Assembly: GCA_017433375.1 (NCBI GenBank)
Contig: JAFRHG010000002.1
Location: forward strand, 91,361-155,360
Length of the DNA: 64,000 nucleotides
Direction of reading: 5' to 3'
From: Bacillota bacterium
GTDB lineage: Bacteria > Bacillota > Clostridia > Peptostreptococcales > Anaerovoracaceae
The translations under genes and the position numbers were made by a program. The notes below the pieces were generated by a model. That model ran no database searches, was not told the DNA's origin, and saw nothing but the letters and a program-made list of their open reading frames with translations. This document shows, piece by piece, positions 1-8,832 of this stretch (its first letter is position 1; every line of letters begins with the position of its first letter).

Positions 1-378
1 TGCGCGGACTATCTTCGCCGCCGGGGCTTCCGGAAGGTGACCGTGACCCGGGCTACCGGGGATCAGGGTGTGGACATCCTGGCCCGGCGCCAGGGCAAAA
101 CCTACGCGGTGCAGTGCAAGCTGTACCAGAAGCCGGTGGGCAACGCCGCCGTGCAGGAGGCCTTCGCCGGGAAGCAGTACTACGACTGCGACCGGGGGAT
201 GGTCATGACCAACTCCACCTTTACCAAGGGGGCCCGGGAGCTGGCGGAGCGGACGGATATCGAGCTTTGGGAGGAGATCCCCCTGAAGCGGTTTTCCCCG
301 GGAAAGATCCTCTTTGTGATCATCCTGCTGGCGATGATCGCCGCCGCCCTCTGGTTCACCCAGCAGCCGGCGGTGTAG
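1..378 (+). CDS. Mrr-like restriction endonuclease domain protein, 5' end outside window
   Basis: The reading frame is open from base 1, so the N-terminus lies upstream. The visible part has the PD-(D/E)xK core of the Mrr_cat family: GDQGVDIL gives the catalytic Asp and YAVQCKLY gives the Q-x-K variant of the E-x-K motif, followed by a conserved VMTNSTFT segment. A hydrophobic helix near the C-terminus (about FVIILLAMIAAALWF) suggests a membrane anchor, as in many single-gene Mrr-like proteins of Firmicutes. These are usually orphan nuclease-like proteins and not part of a full restriction system. No methylase is visible. The substrate is unknown. Confidence 0.8.
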   Translation, partial: CADYLRRRGFRKVTVTRATGDQGVDILARRQGKTYAVQCKLYQKPVGNAAVQEAFAGKQYYDCDRGMVMTNSTFTKGARELAERTDIELWEEIPLKRFSPGKILFVIILLAMIAAALWFTQQPAV

Positions 379-420
379 GGGAGGCCGGCGAAGCAGGCCC
401 CGCAGGGCGGCAAAAAAGCC

Positions 421-448
421 TTGCTTTTGCAGGGATATCATGTATAAT
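421..448 (+). promoter_or_regulatory. Probable promoter of the rpsF-ssb-rpsR operon
   Basis: A perfect -10 TATAAT lies at 443-448, with TTGCTT at 421-426 as a possible -35 and a 16-bp spacer. It is about 115 nt upstream of rpsF, leaving room for a leader. The -35 overlaps TTGCTTTTGCA, a one-mismatch copy of the recurring 11-mer of this window. Confidence 0.5.
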
Positions 449-563
449 GTATGGGCGCGCTTTCGCGAGGATCCGGGCATTCCGGAGAGGCGCGGGCGCT
501 GCAGAAAATAATCCTTGCGGCAGAGAAGTCTGCCGCCATCAAGTCCACAGGGAGGTGAAAGCA

Positions 564-851
564 ATGACCAACTATGAGCTGATGTTCATCATTGACCCGG
601 CGTTGGAAGACGAAGCCAAGGAATCCGTGATCGAAGCCGTTAAGGGCATCATCGAGACGGAAGGCGAAGTCGGAGAGGTCGACGTCTGGGGCATGAGAAA
701 ACTGGCGTATCCGATCCAGAAGAAGAGTGAAGGATACTATGTCGTCGTGACCTTCAAAGCGCAGCCGACGCTGCCGAAGGAACTGGACAGAAGACTGAAG
801 ATTTCTGACCACGTCATGAGACATCTCATCGTCAACAAAGACGAGAAATAA
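564..851 (+). CDS. rpsF: 30S ribosomal protein bS6
   Basis: A 95-residue protein beginning MTNYELMFIID, the usual start of bS6, of normal length. bS6 forms a ferredoxin-like fold and binds the central domain of 16S rRNA together with bS18. The start is fixed by GGAGGTGAAA at 551-560, a few bases upstream of the ATG; the frame is open further upstream but without similarity. It is the first gene of the conserved rpsF-ssb-rpsR operon, with ssb starting 15 bases after its stop. Confidence 0.96.
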   Translation: MTNYELMFIIDPALEDEAKESVIEAVKGIIETEGEVGEVDVWGMRKLAYPIQKKSEGYYVVVTFKAQPTLPKELDRRLKISDHVMRHLIVNKDEK

Positions 852-866
852 AAACAGGGGTAAGAT

Positions 867-1466
867 ATGAATCAGGTAGTATTGATTGGGAATTTAACGA
901 AAGATCCCGAACTGAGATATTCCACGGGCGCCAGTCAGACTGCCGTCTGCCGGTTCACCATCGCGGTCAACGACCGCAGGCGCAACCAGCAGACCGGAGA
1001 GTGGGAAGAGAACGCGAGCTTCATTCCCATCGTGGTGTTCAACAAGCAGGCGGAGAACTGCGACCGGTATCTCAGCAAGGGGAGAAAGGTGGCGGTCAGC
1101 GGAAGGATTCAGACCGGCAGCTATGTCAATAAAGAAGGCAACAAGGTCTACACGACCGATGTGATTGCCAACAACGTAGAGTTTTTAGGCGGAAACGGCG
1201 GCCAGGGCGGTGGCTTCGGCCAGAATCAGGGCGGTGGCTACAGCCAGAACCAGGGCGGCTACAATCAGGGCGGCTTTGGTCAGGGGCAGAGCTACGGCCA
1301 GAACCAGGGCGGCTTTGGCCAGAATCAGGGATTCGCGCCGGATCAGGGCGGCTACAATCAGGCTCCCGCGGCGGATCCCATGCCCGCAGGCAACGCGCCG
1401 GCGGACGACGGCCAGGGCATCCCGGAAGGGTTCCAGGCGATTCAGGACGACGACATTCCGTTCTAG
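867..1466 (+). CDS. ssb: Single-stranded DNA-binding protein
   Basis: A 199-residue SSB. The N-terminal OB-fold (about 1-105) begins MNQVVLIGNLTKDPELRYS. A long Gly/Gln/Asn/Tyr-rich disordered linker (about 113-185) is built from repeats such as NQGG and FGQ. The conserved acidic tip DDDIPF recruits repair and replication partners. The linker is encoded by imperfect DNA repeats of CAGGGCGGCT type, so it may vary in length between strains. It lies between rpsF and rpsR, as is standard in Firmicutes, and is the housekeeping SSB. Confidence 0.96.
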   Translation: MNQVVLIGNLTKDPELRYSTGASQTAVCRFTIAVNDRRRNQQTGEWEENASFIPIVVFNKQAENCDRYLSKGRKVAVSGRIQTGSYVNKEGNKVYTTDVIANNVEFLGGNGGQGGGFGQNQGGGYSQNQGGYNQGGFGQGQSYGQNQGGFGQNQGFAPDQGGYNQAPAADPMPAGNAPADDGQGIPEGFQAIQDDDIPF

Positions 1467-1483
1467 GCGAAAGGAGATAAACC

Positions 1484-1723
1484 ATGGCAATGGATAACAG
1501 AAGACGCGGCGGCATGAGAAGAAGAAAAGTATGCCAGTTCTGCGCGGAAAAGACCAGCGAGATCGATTACAAGGATGTAGAGACGCTGAAGAAGTATGTG
1601 ACCGAGAGAGGCAAGATCCTGCCGAAGAGAATCACGGGCACCTGCGCGATGCACCAGAGAGAGCTTACGAAAGCCATCAAGAGAGCACGCATCGTAGCGC
1701 TTCTCCCCTACACCCAGGACTGA
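1484..1723 (+). CDS. rpsR: 30S ribosomal protein bS18
   Basis: A 79-residue protein with the bS18 core ([26 protein letters not shown] region and [12 protein letters not shown]). It binds 16S rRNA with bS6. AAAGGAG lies just upstream of the ATG. It is the last gene of the rpsF-ssb-rpsR operon, as shown by the strong terminator 20 nt after the stop. The basic N-terminus ([12 protein letters not shown]) is typical. Confidence 0.96.
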   Translation: MAMDNRRRGGMRRRKVCQFCAEKTSEIDYKDVETLKKYVTERGKILPKRITGTCAMHQRELTKAIKRARIVALLPYTQD

Positions 1724-1744
1724 TCCGCCAAGGGAAAAGCGATA

Positions 1745-1771
1745 AAGAGGCTGCCGGGCAGCCTCTTTTTT
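1745..1771 (+). terminator. Rho-independent terminator after rpsR
   Basis: A 10-bp perfect stem AAGAGGCTGC / GCAGCCTCTT with a 3-nt loop, running into a T tract. It closes the rpsF-ssb-rpsR transcript. Confidence 0.9.
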
Positions 1772-1794
1772 CATGGGGAATTTTGTGGTATAAT
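1766..1794 (+). promoter_or_regulatory. Probable extended -10 promoter of gdpP
   Basis: TGGTATAAT at 1786-1794 is an extended -10 (TG-n-TATAAT), directly downstream of the rpsR terminator and about 30 nt before the gdpP start. At the 17-bp spacing the -35 is only the T tract of the terminator. The extended -10 would compensate. Confidence 0.5.
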
Positions 1795-1826
1795 TACCAT
1801 ATCTATGCAATAGACAGGAGAAGTGT

Positions 1827-3584
1827 ATGTACGCAGGAAGAATCGAGAGATTAATCTGCCGGTACTCGCCGATTCCCATGTGCTCTGTTAACATGCAGGG
1901 AAAGGTCACCAGAGCCGGCGGAAAAATCGACGAAGTATTCAAATATGACGGCATCATCGAGGCGGACATCTTCGCGCTGACCGGGATCAAGCTGCCCGAT
2001 ATTCTCGAGGCGGCGCAGAACGGGACGGGGCTTTACCTGGAGCGGAATGACCACGAGTTCAAGATCGTCAGTGAAATACTGGGCGAAGGGGAAACCGCAT
2101 CGGTTTTTCTGTACTTTCTTGACATCACCGCTTACCAGAAGCTGATGGAGAAATACGAGGCGGAGAAGATGTGCGTGGCTCTCGTCAACGTGGACAATTT
2201 TGACGAACTGAGCGCCAATGCCGGCGAAGAGCGGGAGGTGGAGCTGACCAGCGAGATCGACCGTTTTGTCCGCGGCTGGGCGGCCCGGCTGGAGGCGGCG
2301 GTGTTCCGCTACCGGGAGCATCTTTACGGTTTTGTCTTTCGCCATGAGAAGCTGGAGGAGCAGATCGAGGACAATTTCTCCATCCTGGACGATGCCCGGC
2401 AGATCGAATCGGAGACGGATTTCCCGGTGACCCTGAGCGTGGGCATCGGCATCGGCGGGGAGACCCCGGCGGACATGGACCGTTACGCCCAGGACGCCCT
2501 GGACATCGCCCTGGGCCGCGGCGGAGACCAGGCCGTAGTTCGGGACGGAGACATCCTGGAATACTACGGCGGCAAGACCCAGAGCGGGGGCAAGAGCAAC
2601 AAAGGCAAGTCCAGAATCATCGCCCACGCCCTGACCGCCCTCATGAAGCAGTCCCGAAGGGTCTTTATCATGGGGCATAAGAATCCGGATATGGATTGCT
2701 TCGGCGCGTCCCTGGGCATCAACCGGATCGCCAAGGTGAACGGGACGGAAGCTTACATCGTCCTCGGTGAATACGATGACACGCTGAACGAGCTGGTGGA
2801 GGACGCCCGGGCGACGGGGGACTGTCAGTTCGTTTCAGAGGAAAAGGCACCCTCGCTGTTCATCGAGAATTCCCTGGTTGTCGTTCTGGACACCCACCGG
2901 CCGGGGCTGGTGGCCTGTCCGGAGCTGCTGGAAAAGACCAGCCGACTGGCTGTCATCGACCATCACCGCCGGGCGGAGGATGTGCTGCCCCACCAGACCC
3001 TGTCCTACATGGAGCCCTACGCCTCCTCGGCGTCAGAGCTGGTGGCGGAAGTGATCCAGTACTCCTGCGACCGCAAGGCCCTGTCCAAGGTAGAGGCGGA
3101 CGGCCTTCTGGCCGGCATCATGCTGGACACCAACCGGTTCGCCGTCAAGGCGGGAGTCCGGACCTTCGAGGCGGCCTCCTGGCTCAGACGGGCCGGCGCC
3201 GATCCTCAGACCGTGCGGAGATACTTCCAGGCCAACTCCGACCATTTCCGGGCGAAGGCGGCCTGCGTGGCCAACGCCTGGATCCTCGACGGCGGCATCG
3301 CCATGTCCGTCTATGAAGGGCAGAACGTCAACTCCCAGATCGTCAACTCCCAGGTGGCGGATGAGCTTCTGACCATCAAGGGCATCGAGGCCAGCTTCGT
3401 CGCCGGGGAAGACGCCAGCGGAGACACGGTGGTCAGCGCCCGTTCCCTGGGCAACATCAACGTGCAGCGGATCATGGAGCGGTTTGGCGGCGGCGGCCAC
3501 CTGAACACGGCCGGAACCAAGGTGGATGTCCCGCCCAGAGAGATCCTGAAGGAAATTGAAGAATTCTTCAAAACTTCACAATAG
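1827..3584 (+). CDS. gdpP: GdpP-like cyclic-di-AMP phosphodiesterase (DHH/DHHA1), no membrane anchor
   Basis: A 585-residue member of the GdpP/YybT family, which hydrolyses c-di-AMP. Order of domains: PAS-like (about 15-105), a degenerate GGDEF domain (about 110-245; no GGDEF motif, RYREHLYGF in its place), a DHH phosphoesterase with D378-H379-H380, and DHHA1 with the GGGGH motif near 554. The family is usually about 650 residues with two N-terminal membrane helices. This one starts directly at the PAS domain, and no hydrophobic helix is visible, so it may be cytosolic. It lies upstream of rplI and dnaB, the classical position of gdpP. No upstream in-frame extension past the terminator is plausible. 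Confidence 0.9.
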   Translation: MYAGRIERLICRYSPIPMCSVNMQGKVTRAGGKIDEVFKYDGIIEADIFALTGIKLPDILEAAQNGTGLYLERNDHEFKIVSEILGEGETASVFLYFLDITAYQKLMEKYEAEKMCVALVNVDNFDELSANAGEEREVELTSEIDRFVRGWAARLEAAVFRYREHLYGFVFRHEKLEEQIEDNFSILDDARQIESETDFPVTLSVGIGIGGETPADMDRYAQDALDIALGRGGDQAVVRDGDILEYYGGKTQSGGKSNKGKSRIIAHALTALMKQSRRVFIMGHKNPDMDCFGASLGINRIAKVNGTEAYIVLGEYDDTLNELVEDARATGDCQFVSEEKAPSLFIENSLVVVLDTHRPGLVACPELLEKTSRLAVIDHHRRAEDVLPHQTLSYMEPYASSASELVAEVIQYSCDRKALSKVEADGLLAGIMLDTNRFAVKAGVRTFEAASWLRRAGADPQTVRRYFQANSDHFRAKAACVANAWILDGGIAMSVYEGQNVNSQIVNSQVADELLTIKGIEASFVAGEDASGDTVVSARSLGNINVQRIMERFGGGGHLNTAGTKVDVPPREILKEIEEFFKTSQ

Positions 3585-3595
3585 GAGGATAAAAT

Positions 3596-4039
3596 ATGAT
3601 TGTCATTTTAACGAAGGATGTTAAGGGTACCGGAAAAGCCGGGGATGTGGTCAAGGTAAGCGACGGCTACGCCCGGAACATGCTGCTCCCCAAAGGGCTG
3701 GCCAAGGAAGCGACCCAGGGCAATGTGAGAAGCCTGGAGAAGCAGAAGGCCCTCGCCGAGGAGAAGCGGGAAGAGCAGAAAGCGGCTGCCATCGAGCAGG
3801 CGGCGAAGCTGGAAAAGGTCACCCTGCACATAGAGTCCAAGGGAGGGGAGAGCGGCAAGCTGTTCGGCTCCATCACCTCCAAGGACATCGCGGACGCCCT
3901 GGAGCAGCAGGAGAACATCCGCGTGGATAAGAAAAAGATCGACATGGACGGCCCGATCAAACAGGCGGGCGTGAGCACCGTCACGGTAAAGCTTTTCCCG
4001 GAAGTGGCGGCAAAGCTGAAGGTCAAGGTTACCGTCTGA
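3596..4039 (+). CDS. rplI: 50S ribosomal protein bL9
   Basis: A 147-residue protein with the usual bL9 layout. The N-terminal rRNA-binding domain starts MIVILTKDVKGTGKAGDVVKV and has the conserved GYARNMLLPKG. A long connecting helix (about 45-75) leads to the C-terminal domain with GKLFGSITSKDIADAL. TAGGAGG precedes the ATG. It follows gdpP by 11 nt and precedes dnaB by 18 nt, as in many Firmicutes. Confidence 0.97.
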   Translation: MIVILTKDVKGTGKAGDVVKVSDGYARNMLLPKGLAKEATQGNVRSLEKQKALAEEKREEQKAAAIEQAAKLEKVTLHIESKGGESGKLFGSITSKDIADALEQQENIRVDKKKIDMDGPIKQAGVSTVTVKLFPEVAAKLKVKVTV

Positions 4040-4057
4040 TCGGACAGGAGAGGGCAC

Positions 4058-5389
4058 ATGGAAGAAAGAATCCCGCCGCATAGCGCGGACGCGGAAAAAT
4101 CAGTGCTGGGCGCGGCGCTGTTGTCAAAGGAAGCCCTGATGGATGTGATCGAAGAGGTCAGAGCCAGGGATTTTTATGATGCAAACCATAAGGAGATCTT
4201 CACCGCCATCATCGAACTGAGCCGGCGGAACGCCCCGGTGGATATCCTGACCGTATCCGAAGAGCTGAAGAAGAGAGGCTCCCTGGAGATGGTGGGCGGC
4301 CGGGCATATATCGCTTCCCTTTCTTCGGGAACGCCGACCACGGCCAACGCCGGAGAGTATGCCCGCATCGTCGCCGAGAAGGCGTCGGTCCGCCGCCTGA
4401 TCGAAACAGCGGATGACGTGGTCAGCAAAGGCTACGAAGGCTCAATGGAGGCCGGCACCCTGCTGGACTACGCGGAGCAGGGCATTTTTGAGATTTCCCA
4501 GGCCAGGGAAAAGGGCCAGTACACCCACATCCGGGACGTGCTTCTGGCGAACATTGAGATCATCGACCGGGCGGCCCAGATGGAGGGCGGGCTCACGGGT
4601 CTGACTACCGGATTCCGCGAGCTGGATGACAAGACCAGCGGCCTGCAGAAGTCCGACCTGATCATCCTGGCGGCCAGACCGGCCATGGGCAAGACGGCTT
4701 TCGCCCTGTCCGTGGCGCTGAACGCTTCCATCAAGGGAGGCGCTTCCGTGCTGGTGTTCAGCATGGAGATGGCCAAGGAGCAGCTGGGCCAGAGACTGCT
4801 GGCCATGGAATCCCGGGTGGACATGCAGAACCTGAAAAAGGGAACGCTGGATCACCGGGACTGGGACGACATCAACGACGCTCTGGACATCCTGTCCAAA
4901 GCCAACATACACATTGACGACACCGCCGGCATCAGCATCATGGAGATGAAGAGCAAGTGCCGGAGGCTGAAGGCGGAAGCCGGGCTGGACCTGGTGATCA
5001 TCGACTACCTGCAGCTGATGAATCCCGAAGGGCGGGCGGACTCCCGGACCCAGGAGATCTCTGTGATCTCCCGGAACCTGAAGCTGCTGGCCCGGGAACT
5101 GAACTGCCCGGTCCTCGTTCTGTCCCAGTTGTCCCGGGCGCCGGAGACGCGCAACGACCACCGTCCCCTGCTCTCCGACCTGCGGGAGTCGGGATCCATC
5201 GAACAGGACGCGGACGTGGTCCTCTTCCTCTACCGGGACGAGTACTACAATCCGGAGGAAGCGGTCCCCGGAGACTGCGAAGTCATTCTGGCCAAGCAGC
5301 GGAGCGGCCCCACGGGAACCATCCATGTGGCGTGGCTGAACAAGATCACGAAGTTTGTTGACAGTGCGGGCAACGTGGCGGGAGCGTAA
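4058..5389 (+). CDS. dnaB: Replicative DNA helicase DnaB
   Basis: A 443-residue hexameric replicative helicase. The N-terminal primase-interaction domain (about 5-110, begins with the typical IPPHSADAEKSVLGA) is followed by a RecA-like ATPase with Walker A ARPAMGKTAF near residue 206. A Walker B IIDYLQLM, the LSQLSRAPE segment and DLRESGSIEQDADVVLFLYRD follow. Length is normal and no intein is seen. It is followed after 24 nt by a DnaD/DnaI-like protein, which fits helicase loading. Confidence 0.97.
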   Translation: MEERIPPHSADAEKSVLGAALLSKEALMDVIEEVRARDFYDANHKEIFTAIIELSRRNAPVDILTVSEELKKRGSLEMVGGRAYIASLSSGTPTTANAGEYARIVAEKASVRRLIETADDVVSKGYEGSMEAGTLLDYAEQGIFEISQAREKGQYTHIRDVLLANIEIIDRAAQMEGGLTGLTTGFRELDDKTSGLQKSDLIILAARPAMGKTAFALSVALNASIKGGASVLVFSMEMAKEQLGQRLLAMESRVDMQNLKKGTLDHRDWDDINDALDILSKANIHIDDTAGISIMEMKSKCRRLKAEAGLDLVIIDYLQLMNPEGRADSRTQEISVISRNLKLLARELNCPVLVLSQLSRAPETRNDHRPLLSDLRESGSIEQDADVVLFLYRDEYYNPEEAVPGDCEVILAKQRSGPTGTIHVAWLNKITKFVDSAGNVAGA

Positions 5390-5413
5390 CGCTGACGCAT
5401 CACAGATCGGAAC

Positions 5414-6694
5414 ATGAGTTATTACAGAGAGAAAACTGAAGAATACTTTCTGCGGGACACTTCGGTGGAGAACGTCTTCATCCATGAGTACATGGCGGCG
5501 GCGCCCGACCGGTACGTCAAGGTGTTTCTGCTGGCGCTGATGCACGCGGACCTGGGGGTCAGCATCTCCCGGCAGCAGATCGCCCGCCATCTGAACATGG
5601 AGGAAGAGGACGTCCTGAAGGCCTGGACCTACTGGGAGAAGATGGGCGTGATCCGCAAGAAGATGAAGGGCTCCGGGGACAACTTCGACTACGATGTGGA
5701 GTTCGTGTCCCTGAAGCAGCAGATGTACGGCGGGGAAGGAACCGCCTCGGCGGACGGGGGCAGCCAGATCGGTGAGTGGATGACCGATCCGGAGATCCAG
5801 GACATGGTTTCCGAGATCGAACAGATCACCGGCAGGGTGTTCAACAGCACGGAGATCCGGGAGGTTCTTTCCTGGATCGAGGAATATCAGGTGCTTCCCG
5901 AGGTCGTCGCCTACGCCTTTGCCTTCAGCCGAAAAAACCGGAGGAAGACGGACACCCATTACGTGGGCGCCATCGTCCGCGACTGGGGAGGAAAGGGCCT
6001 GAAGGACATCGCTGCCGTGGAGGAATACCTGGGCAAGCAGGACCGCAGGAACAGCATGCACCGCAGGGTGTTCCAGGCGCTGGGCTTTTCCCGCAACGCC
6101 ACGGAAGAGGAACGGCGGATCATGGACACATGGTTCGGCGAGATGGAATTGCCTTTGGAAACGGTCCTGGCCGCGTGCCGGAAGACCGCCGGCATCTCCA
6201 GTCCCAATATCAACTACATCAACAAGGTCCTGACCGGCTGGAAGAACGAGGGCAAGATCCGGGTCACCGCCTCGGCGGACGGATCCGGGGAGGGGTTTAC
6301 TGCCCAGGAGATCCACCGGTATTACGAAGGGCTGCGCGCCGCGGAAGAGGAGGACGCCCGAAAGCGCCGGGAAGAGGTGTACGGGAAGGTGCCCAGAGTC
6401 CGGGAGATCGACGAGGAACTGGCCGGAATCGGCCCGGAACTGTCCCGGCTCATCATCTCCGATGCGGTGGATAAGAAAAAGGCAACGGAACAGATCCGTA
6501 AGAAGGAGGAAGACCTGCAGATGGAGAGGGCCTTTCTGCTGACGGACAACGGATACGAACCGGAGTACATGGACGTACGGTATAACTGCGATGAGTGCAA
6601 GGACACGGGCAGACTGGAAACAGGAGAACCATGCCAATGCGTTGGGAAGATAACCAGGGAGCAGATCGACCGGATTCTGCACCTGAACAAATAA
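5414..6694 (+). CDS. DnaD-domain primosome protein with C-terminal DnaI-like zinc domain
   Basis: A 426-residue protein. The N-terminus (about 1-105) is a DnaD/DnaB-like winged helix (SRQQIARHLNMEEEDVLKAWTYWEKMGVI). Two DnaD-type C-terminal modules follow (about 125-200 and 215-285; the second holds INYINKVLTGWKNEGK). A coiled, charged stretch leads to a C-terminal YNCDECKDTGRLETGEPCQC near 385-405, the Cys pattern of the N-terminal zinc domain of DnaI/DnaC helicase loaders. The AAA+ ATPase of DnaI is absent here and does not follow in the window. It is probably a helicase-loading factor acting with the adjacent DnaB. Its end overlaps the next gene by 64 nt. Confidence 0.82.
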   Translation: MSYYREKTEEYFLRDTSVENVFIHEYMAAAPDRYVKVFLLALMHADLGVSISRQQIARHLNMEEEDVLKAWTYWEKMGVIRKKMKGSGDNFDYDVEFVSLKQQMYGGEGTASADGGSQIGEWMTDPEIQDMVSEIEQITGRVFNSTEIREVLSWIEEYQVLPEVVAYAFAFSRKNRRKTDTHYVGAIVRDWGGKGLKDIAAVEEYLGKQDRRNSMHRRVFQALGFSRNATEEERRIMDTWFGEMELPLETVLAACRKTAGISSPNINYINKVLTGWKNEGKIRVTASADGSGEGFTAQEIHRYYEGLRAAEEEDARKRREEVYGKVPRVREIDEELAGIGPELSRLIISDAVDKKKATEQIRKKEEDLQMERAFLLTDNGYEPEYMDVRYNCDECKDTGRLETGEPCQCVGKITREQIDRILHLNK

Positions 6695-8817
6695 AAACGG
6701 AAGACCAGAACCCCAGCCGCTTCTCCGACGAGAGCGAAACGGCCAAAAAGGTCTACGAGGAGCTGAAGGGTATTCGGGAGAGTCTGGATGTGCTGAAAAA
6801 AAACAACGGACAGACGGTTTCCCGGGATACCGCCTCTTTTGATGCGGAATACCGCCGGCAGATGGAAAACCGGCTGAACTCCGTCCGCAAGCAGTCGGAG
6901 GATGAGGCGAAGGAAGAGAACCGCCGTCAGGCAGCCAAAGCCCAGAAGGAGCGTCAGAAGGCGATCCGGGAGGCGCAGAAGGCGGAACAGAGACGGCTGA
7001 AGGCCGAGCGTGACGAAGCCCGGCGCAGAGAGCGCCAGGAGCGGGAAGAAGCCCGGCGCAGGGAGCGTCAGGAACGGGAAGAAGCCCGGCGCAGAGAGCG
7101 CGAGGAACGGGACGAGGCCCGGCGCAAGGAGCGGGAGATCCGCGCGGAGGTCAGGCGGAAGAAAAAGCTGGCGAATAAAACGGCGGAACTGGGCGGCGGC
7201 GTGGTCAACCTGCACGGCACCCAGGTCAGCACGGAGATCCAGCCGGTAGCCAAATACTCCCTGCGGGACCTGTTGGGACTTTCCACGAGAAAAGAACGGA
7301 AGGAAGCGGCCAGGGAAGGGGAGCTGGACAAGCTCCAGCAGCGGCAGGAGGAGATTGCCGCGGAAGCGCGGCAGGCGGCCTCCCATCTTTCCCGCGTGCG
7401 GGCAAGCCGGTACCGGAACAGCGCCATGGGCCAGCGGATGGCCGTGGTGAAGGAGTTTTCCGAAAGCCACAAGGCGCCCCTGCTGTTCATCCTCAGCCTG
7501 GTGCTGCTGATCGCCGTGGGTATGGCCGGCGTGTTCAACTACTGTACGCTTTACGAATATTCCTATAACGGCCATGCCCTGGGCTACGTCAAGAACAAGG
7601 ACGACGTCCTGCGCATCACCGACATGGTGCAGCGGGCCCTGACCGAGGACAAGGATATCGAAGTCATCATCGACGAGAAGGATGACATCACCTTCCGGAG
7701 GGTATCCTCCCTGGACAAGGACATCCTTCCCGACTCCTCCGATGAGGTGCTTCGCCGGCTGACCTACATGGGCGACCTGAACGTCAAGGCGTGGGGCATC
7801 TACGTGAACGGCGACAAGGTCGGCGCGGTGCAGAAGAAGGCCCAGGCCGCGGAGGTGCTCAAGGCCATCGAGGAGCGGTACGCCAGCGGCAAGAAGAACT
7901 CGGAGATCGAGAAGGCGGAGATCCTGGAGACCGTCGAGTTCCACAAAAGCAACACCAACCTGCGGAACGTTTCCTCCGTGGATGAGATGACGGAGATCCT
8001 CTGCACCAGCGGAGAAAAGGAAACGGTGCACACCATCGTGGCCGGCGAGACGCTGAAGGACATCGCGGACCTCTACGGCACGACGGAGGATGAGCTGGTC
8101 GCGGACAACGAGGGCACGGACCCCCATAAGCTGAACGTGGGCGAAACCCTGCTGATCCGCCAGAACGCGCCCCTGCTGACGGTGCGGATCACGGAGCGGC
8201 GGACCTACGACCACACGATCAAATACAAGACCATAGAGAAGAAGACCGACGAAATGTACGAGGGCGAAGAGGAGATCAAGCAGAAGGGCAAGAACGGCAA
8301 GGAGGAGATCACCGAGCGGATGGTCTCCATCAACGGAGAAGTCGGGGAGGACGGCATCACCATCCTGAACCGGGATGTGGAGAAGGAAGCCGTGAACAAG
8401 ATCGTTCTGGTGGGAACCGCGGAGCGGCCGCCTTCGGTGGGCGACGGCAAATACATCTGGCCCCTGGCCAGCGGCTATACCCTGACCTCCCGCTTCGGGC
8501 ACCGGTGGGGCCGCCATCATGACGGCATCGACCTGGGCACCCATGTGGGCAACGACGTCCGCGCGGCGGACGGCGGTATCGTCACCCGGGCCGGATATTT
8601 CGGCGGATACGGATACTGCATCGACATCGATCATCAGAACGGACAGTCAACCAGATACGGGCACCTGAGCAGCATTCTGGTCAGCCCCGGAGATGAAGTA
8701 TATGAAGGAGAACACATTGCGGAAGCGGGCAACACGGGACGAAGCACCGGACCGCACCTGCACTTTGAGATCCATGTGGGCGGAGTTCCCAGGGATCCGC
8801 TGGGTTATCTGCCGTAA
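6631..8817 (+). CDS. Membrane-anchored LysM-G5-M23 cell-wall peptidase
   Basis: A protein of 728 residues from the ATG at 6631 (AGGAG at 6622-6626); ATG at 6637 is an alternative. The first 280 residues are a highly charged Arg/Glu/Ala coiled coil with tandem RRRERQEREEA-type units. A transmembrane helix at about 282-302 comes next. Outside the membrane are a LysM domain (about 464-507), a G5 domain (about 513-600) and a LytM/M23 endopeptidase (about 611-728). The zinc motifs HHDGID (near 629) and HLHFEIH (near 710) are intact, so it should be an active peptidoglycan hydrolase. The long cytoplasmic coil suggests coupling to a cytoplasmic partner. It precedes a DivIC gene, so a role in division or wall remodelling is likely. 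Confidence 0.85.
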   Translation: MPMRWEDNQGADRPDSAPEQIKTEDQNPSRFSDESETAKKVYEELKGIRESLDVLKKNNGQTVSRDTASFDAEYRRQMENRLNSVRKQSEDEAKEENRRQAAKAQKERQKAIREAQKAEQRRLKAERDEARRRERQEREEARRRERQEREEARRREREERDEARRKEREIRAEVRRKKKLANKTAELGGGVVNLHGTQVSTEIQPVAKYSLRDLLGLSTRKERKEAAREGELDKLQQRQEEIAAEARQAASHLSRVRASRYRNSAMGQRMAVVKEFSESHKAPLLFILSLVLLIAVGMAGVFNYCTLYEYSYNGHALGYVKNKDDVLRITDMVQRALTEDKDIEVIIDEKDDITFRRVSSLDKDILPDSSDEVLRRLTYMGDLNVKAWGIYVNGDKVGAVQKKAQAAEVLKAIEERYASGKKNSEIEKAEILETVEFHKSNTNLRNVSSVDEMTEILCTSGEKETVHTIVAGETLKDIADLYGTTEDELVADNEGTDPHKLNVGETLLIRQNAPLLTVRITERRTYDHTIKYKTIEKKTDEMYEGEEEIKQKGKNGKEEITERMVSINGEVGEDGITILNRDVEKEAVNKIVLVGTAERPPSVGDGKYIWPLASGYTLTSRFGHRWGRHHDGIDLGTHVGNDVRAADGGIVTRAGYFGGYGYCIDIDHQNGQSTRYGHLSSILVSPGDEVYEGEHIAEAGNTGRSTGPHLHFEIHVGGVPRDPLGYLP

Positions 8818-8832
8818 GGCGTGAGGTAAAAG

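Noticed and set aside
4442..6682. Very long minus-strand open frame (about 746 codons) opposite dnaB and the DnaD gene
   Set aside because: It lies wholly antisense to two well-supported genes, and its product has no family-like motif. Long antisense frames are expected in GC-rich codons. The same holds for those at 6322-8634, 9952-11913, 29947-32088 and 54443-55297.
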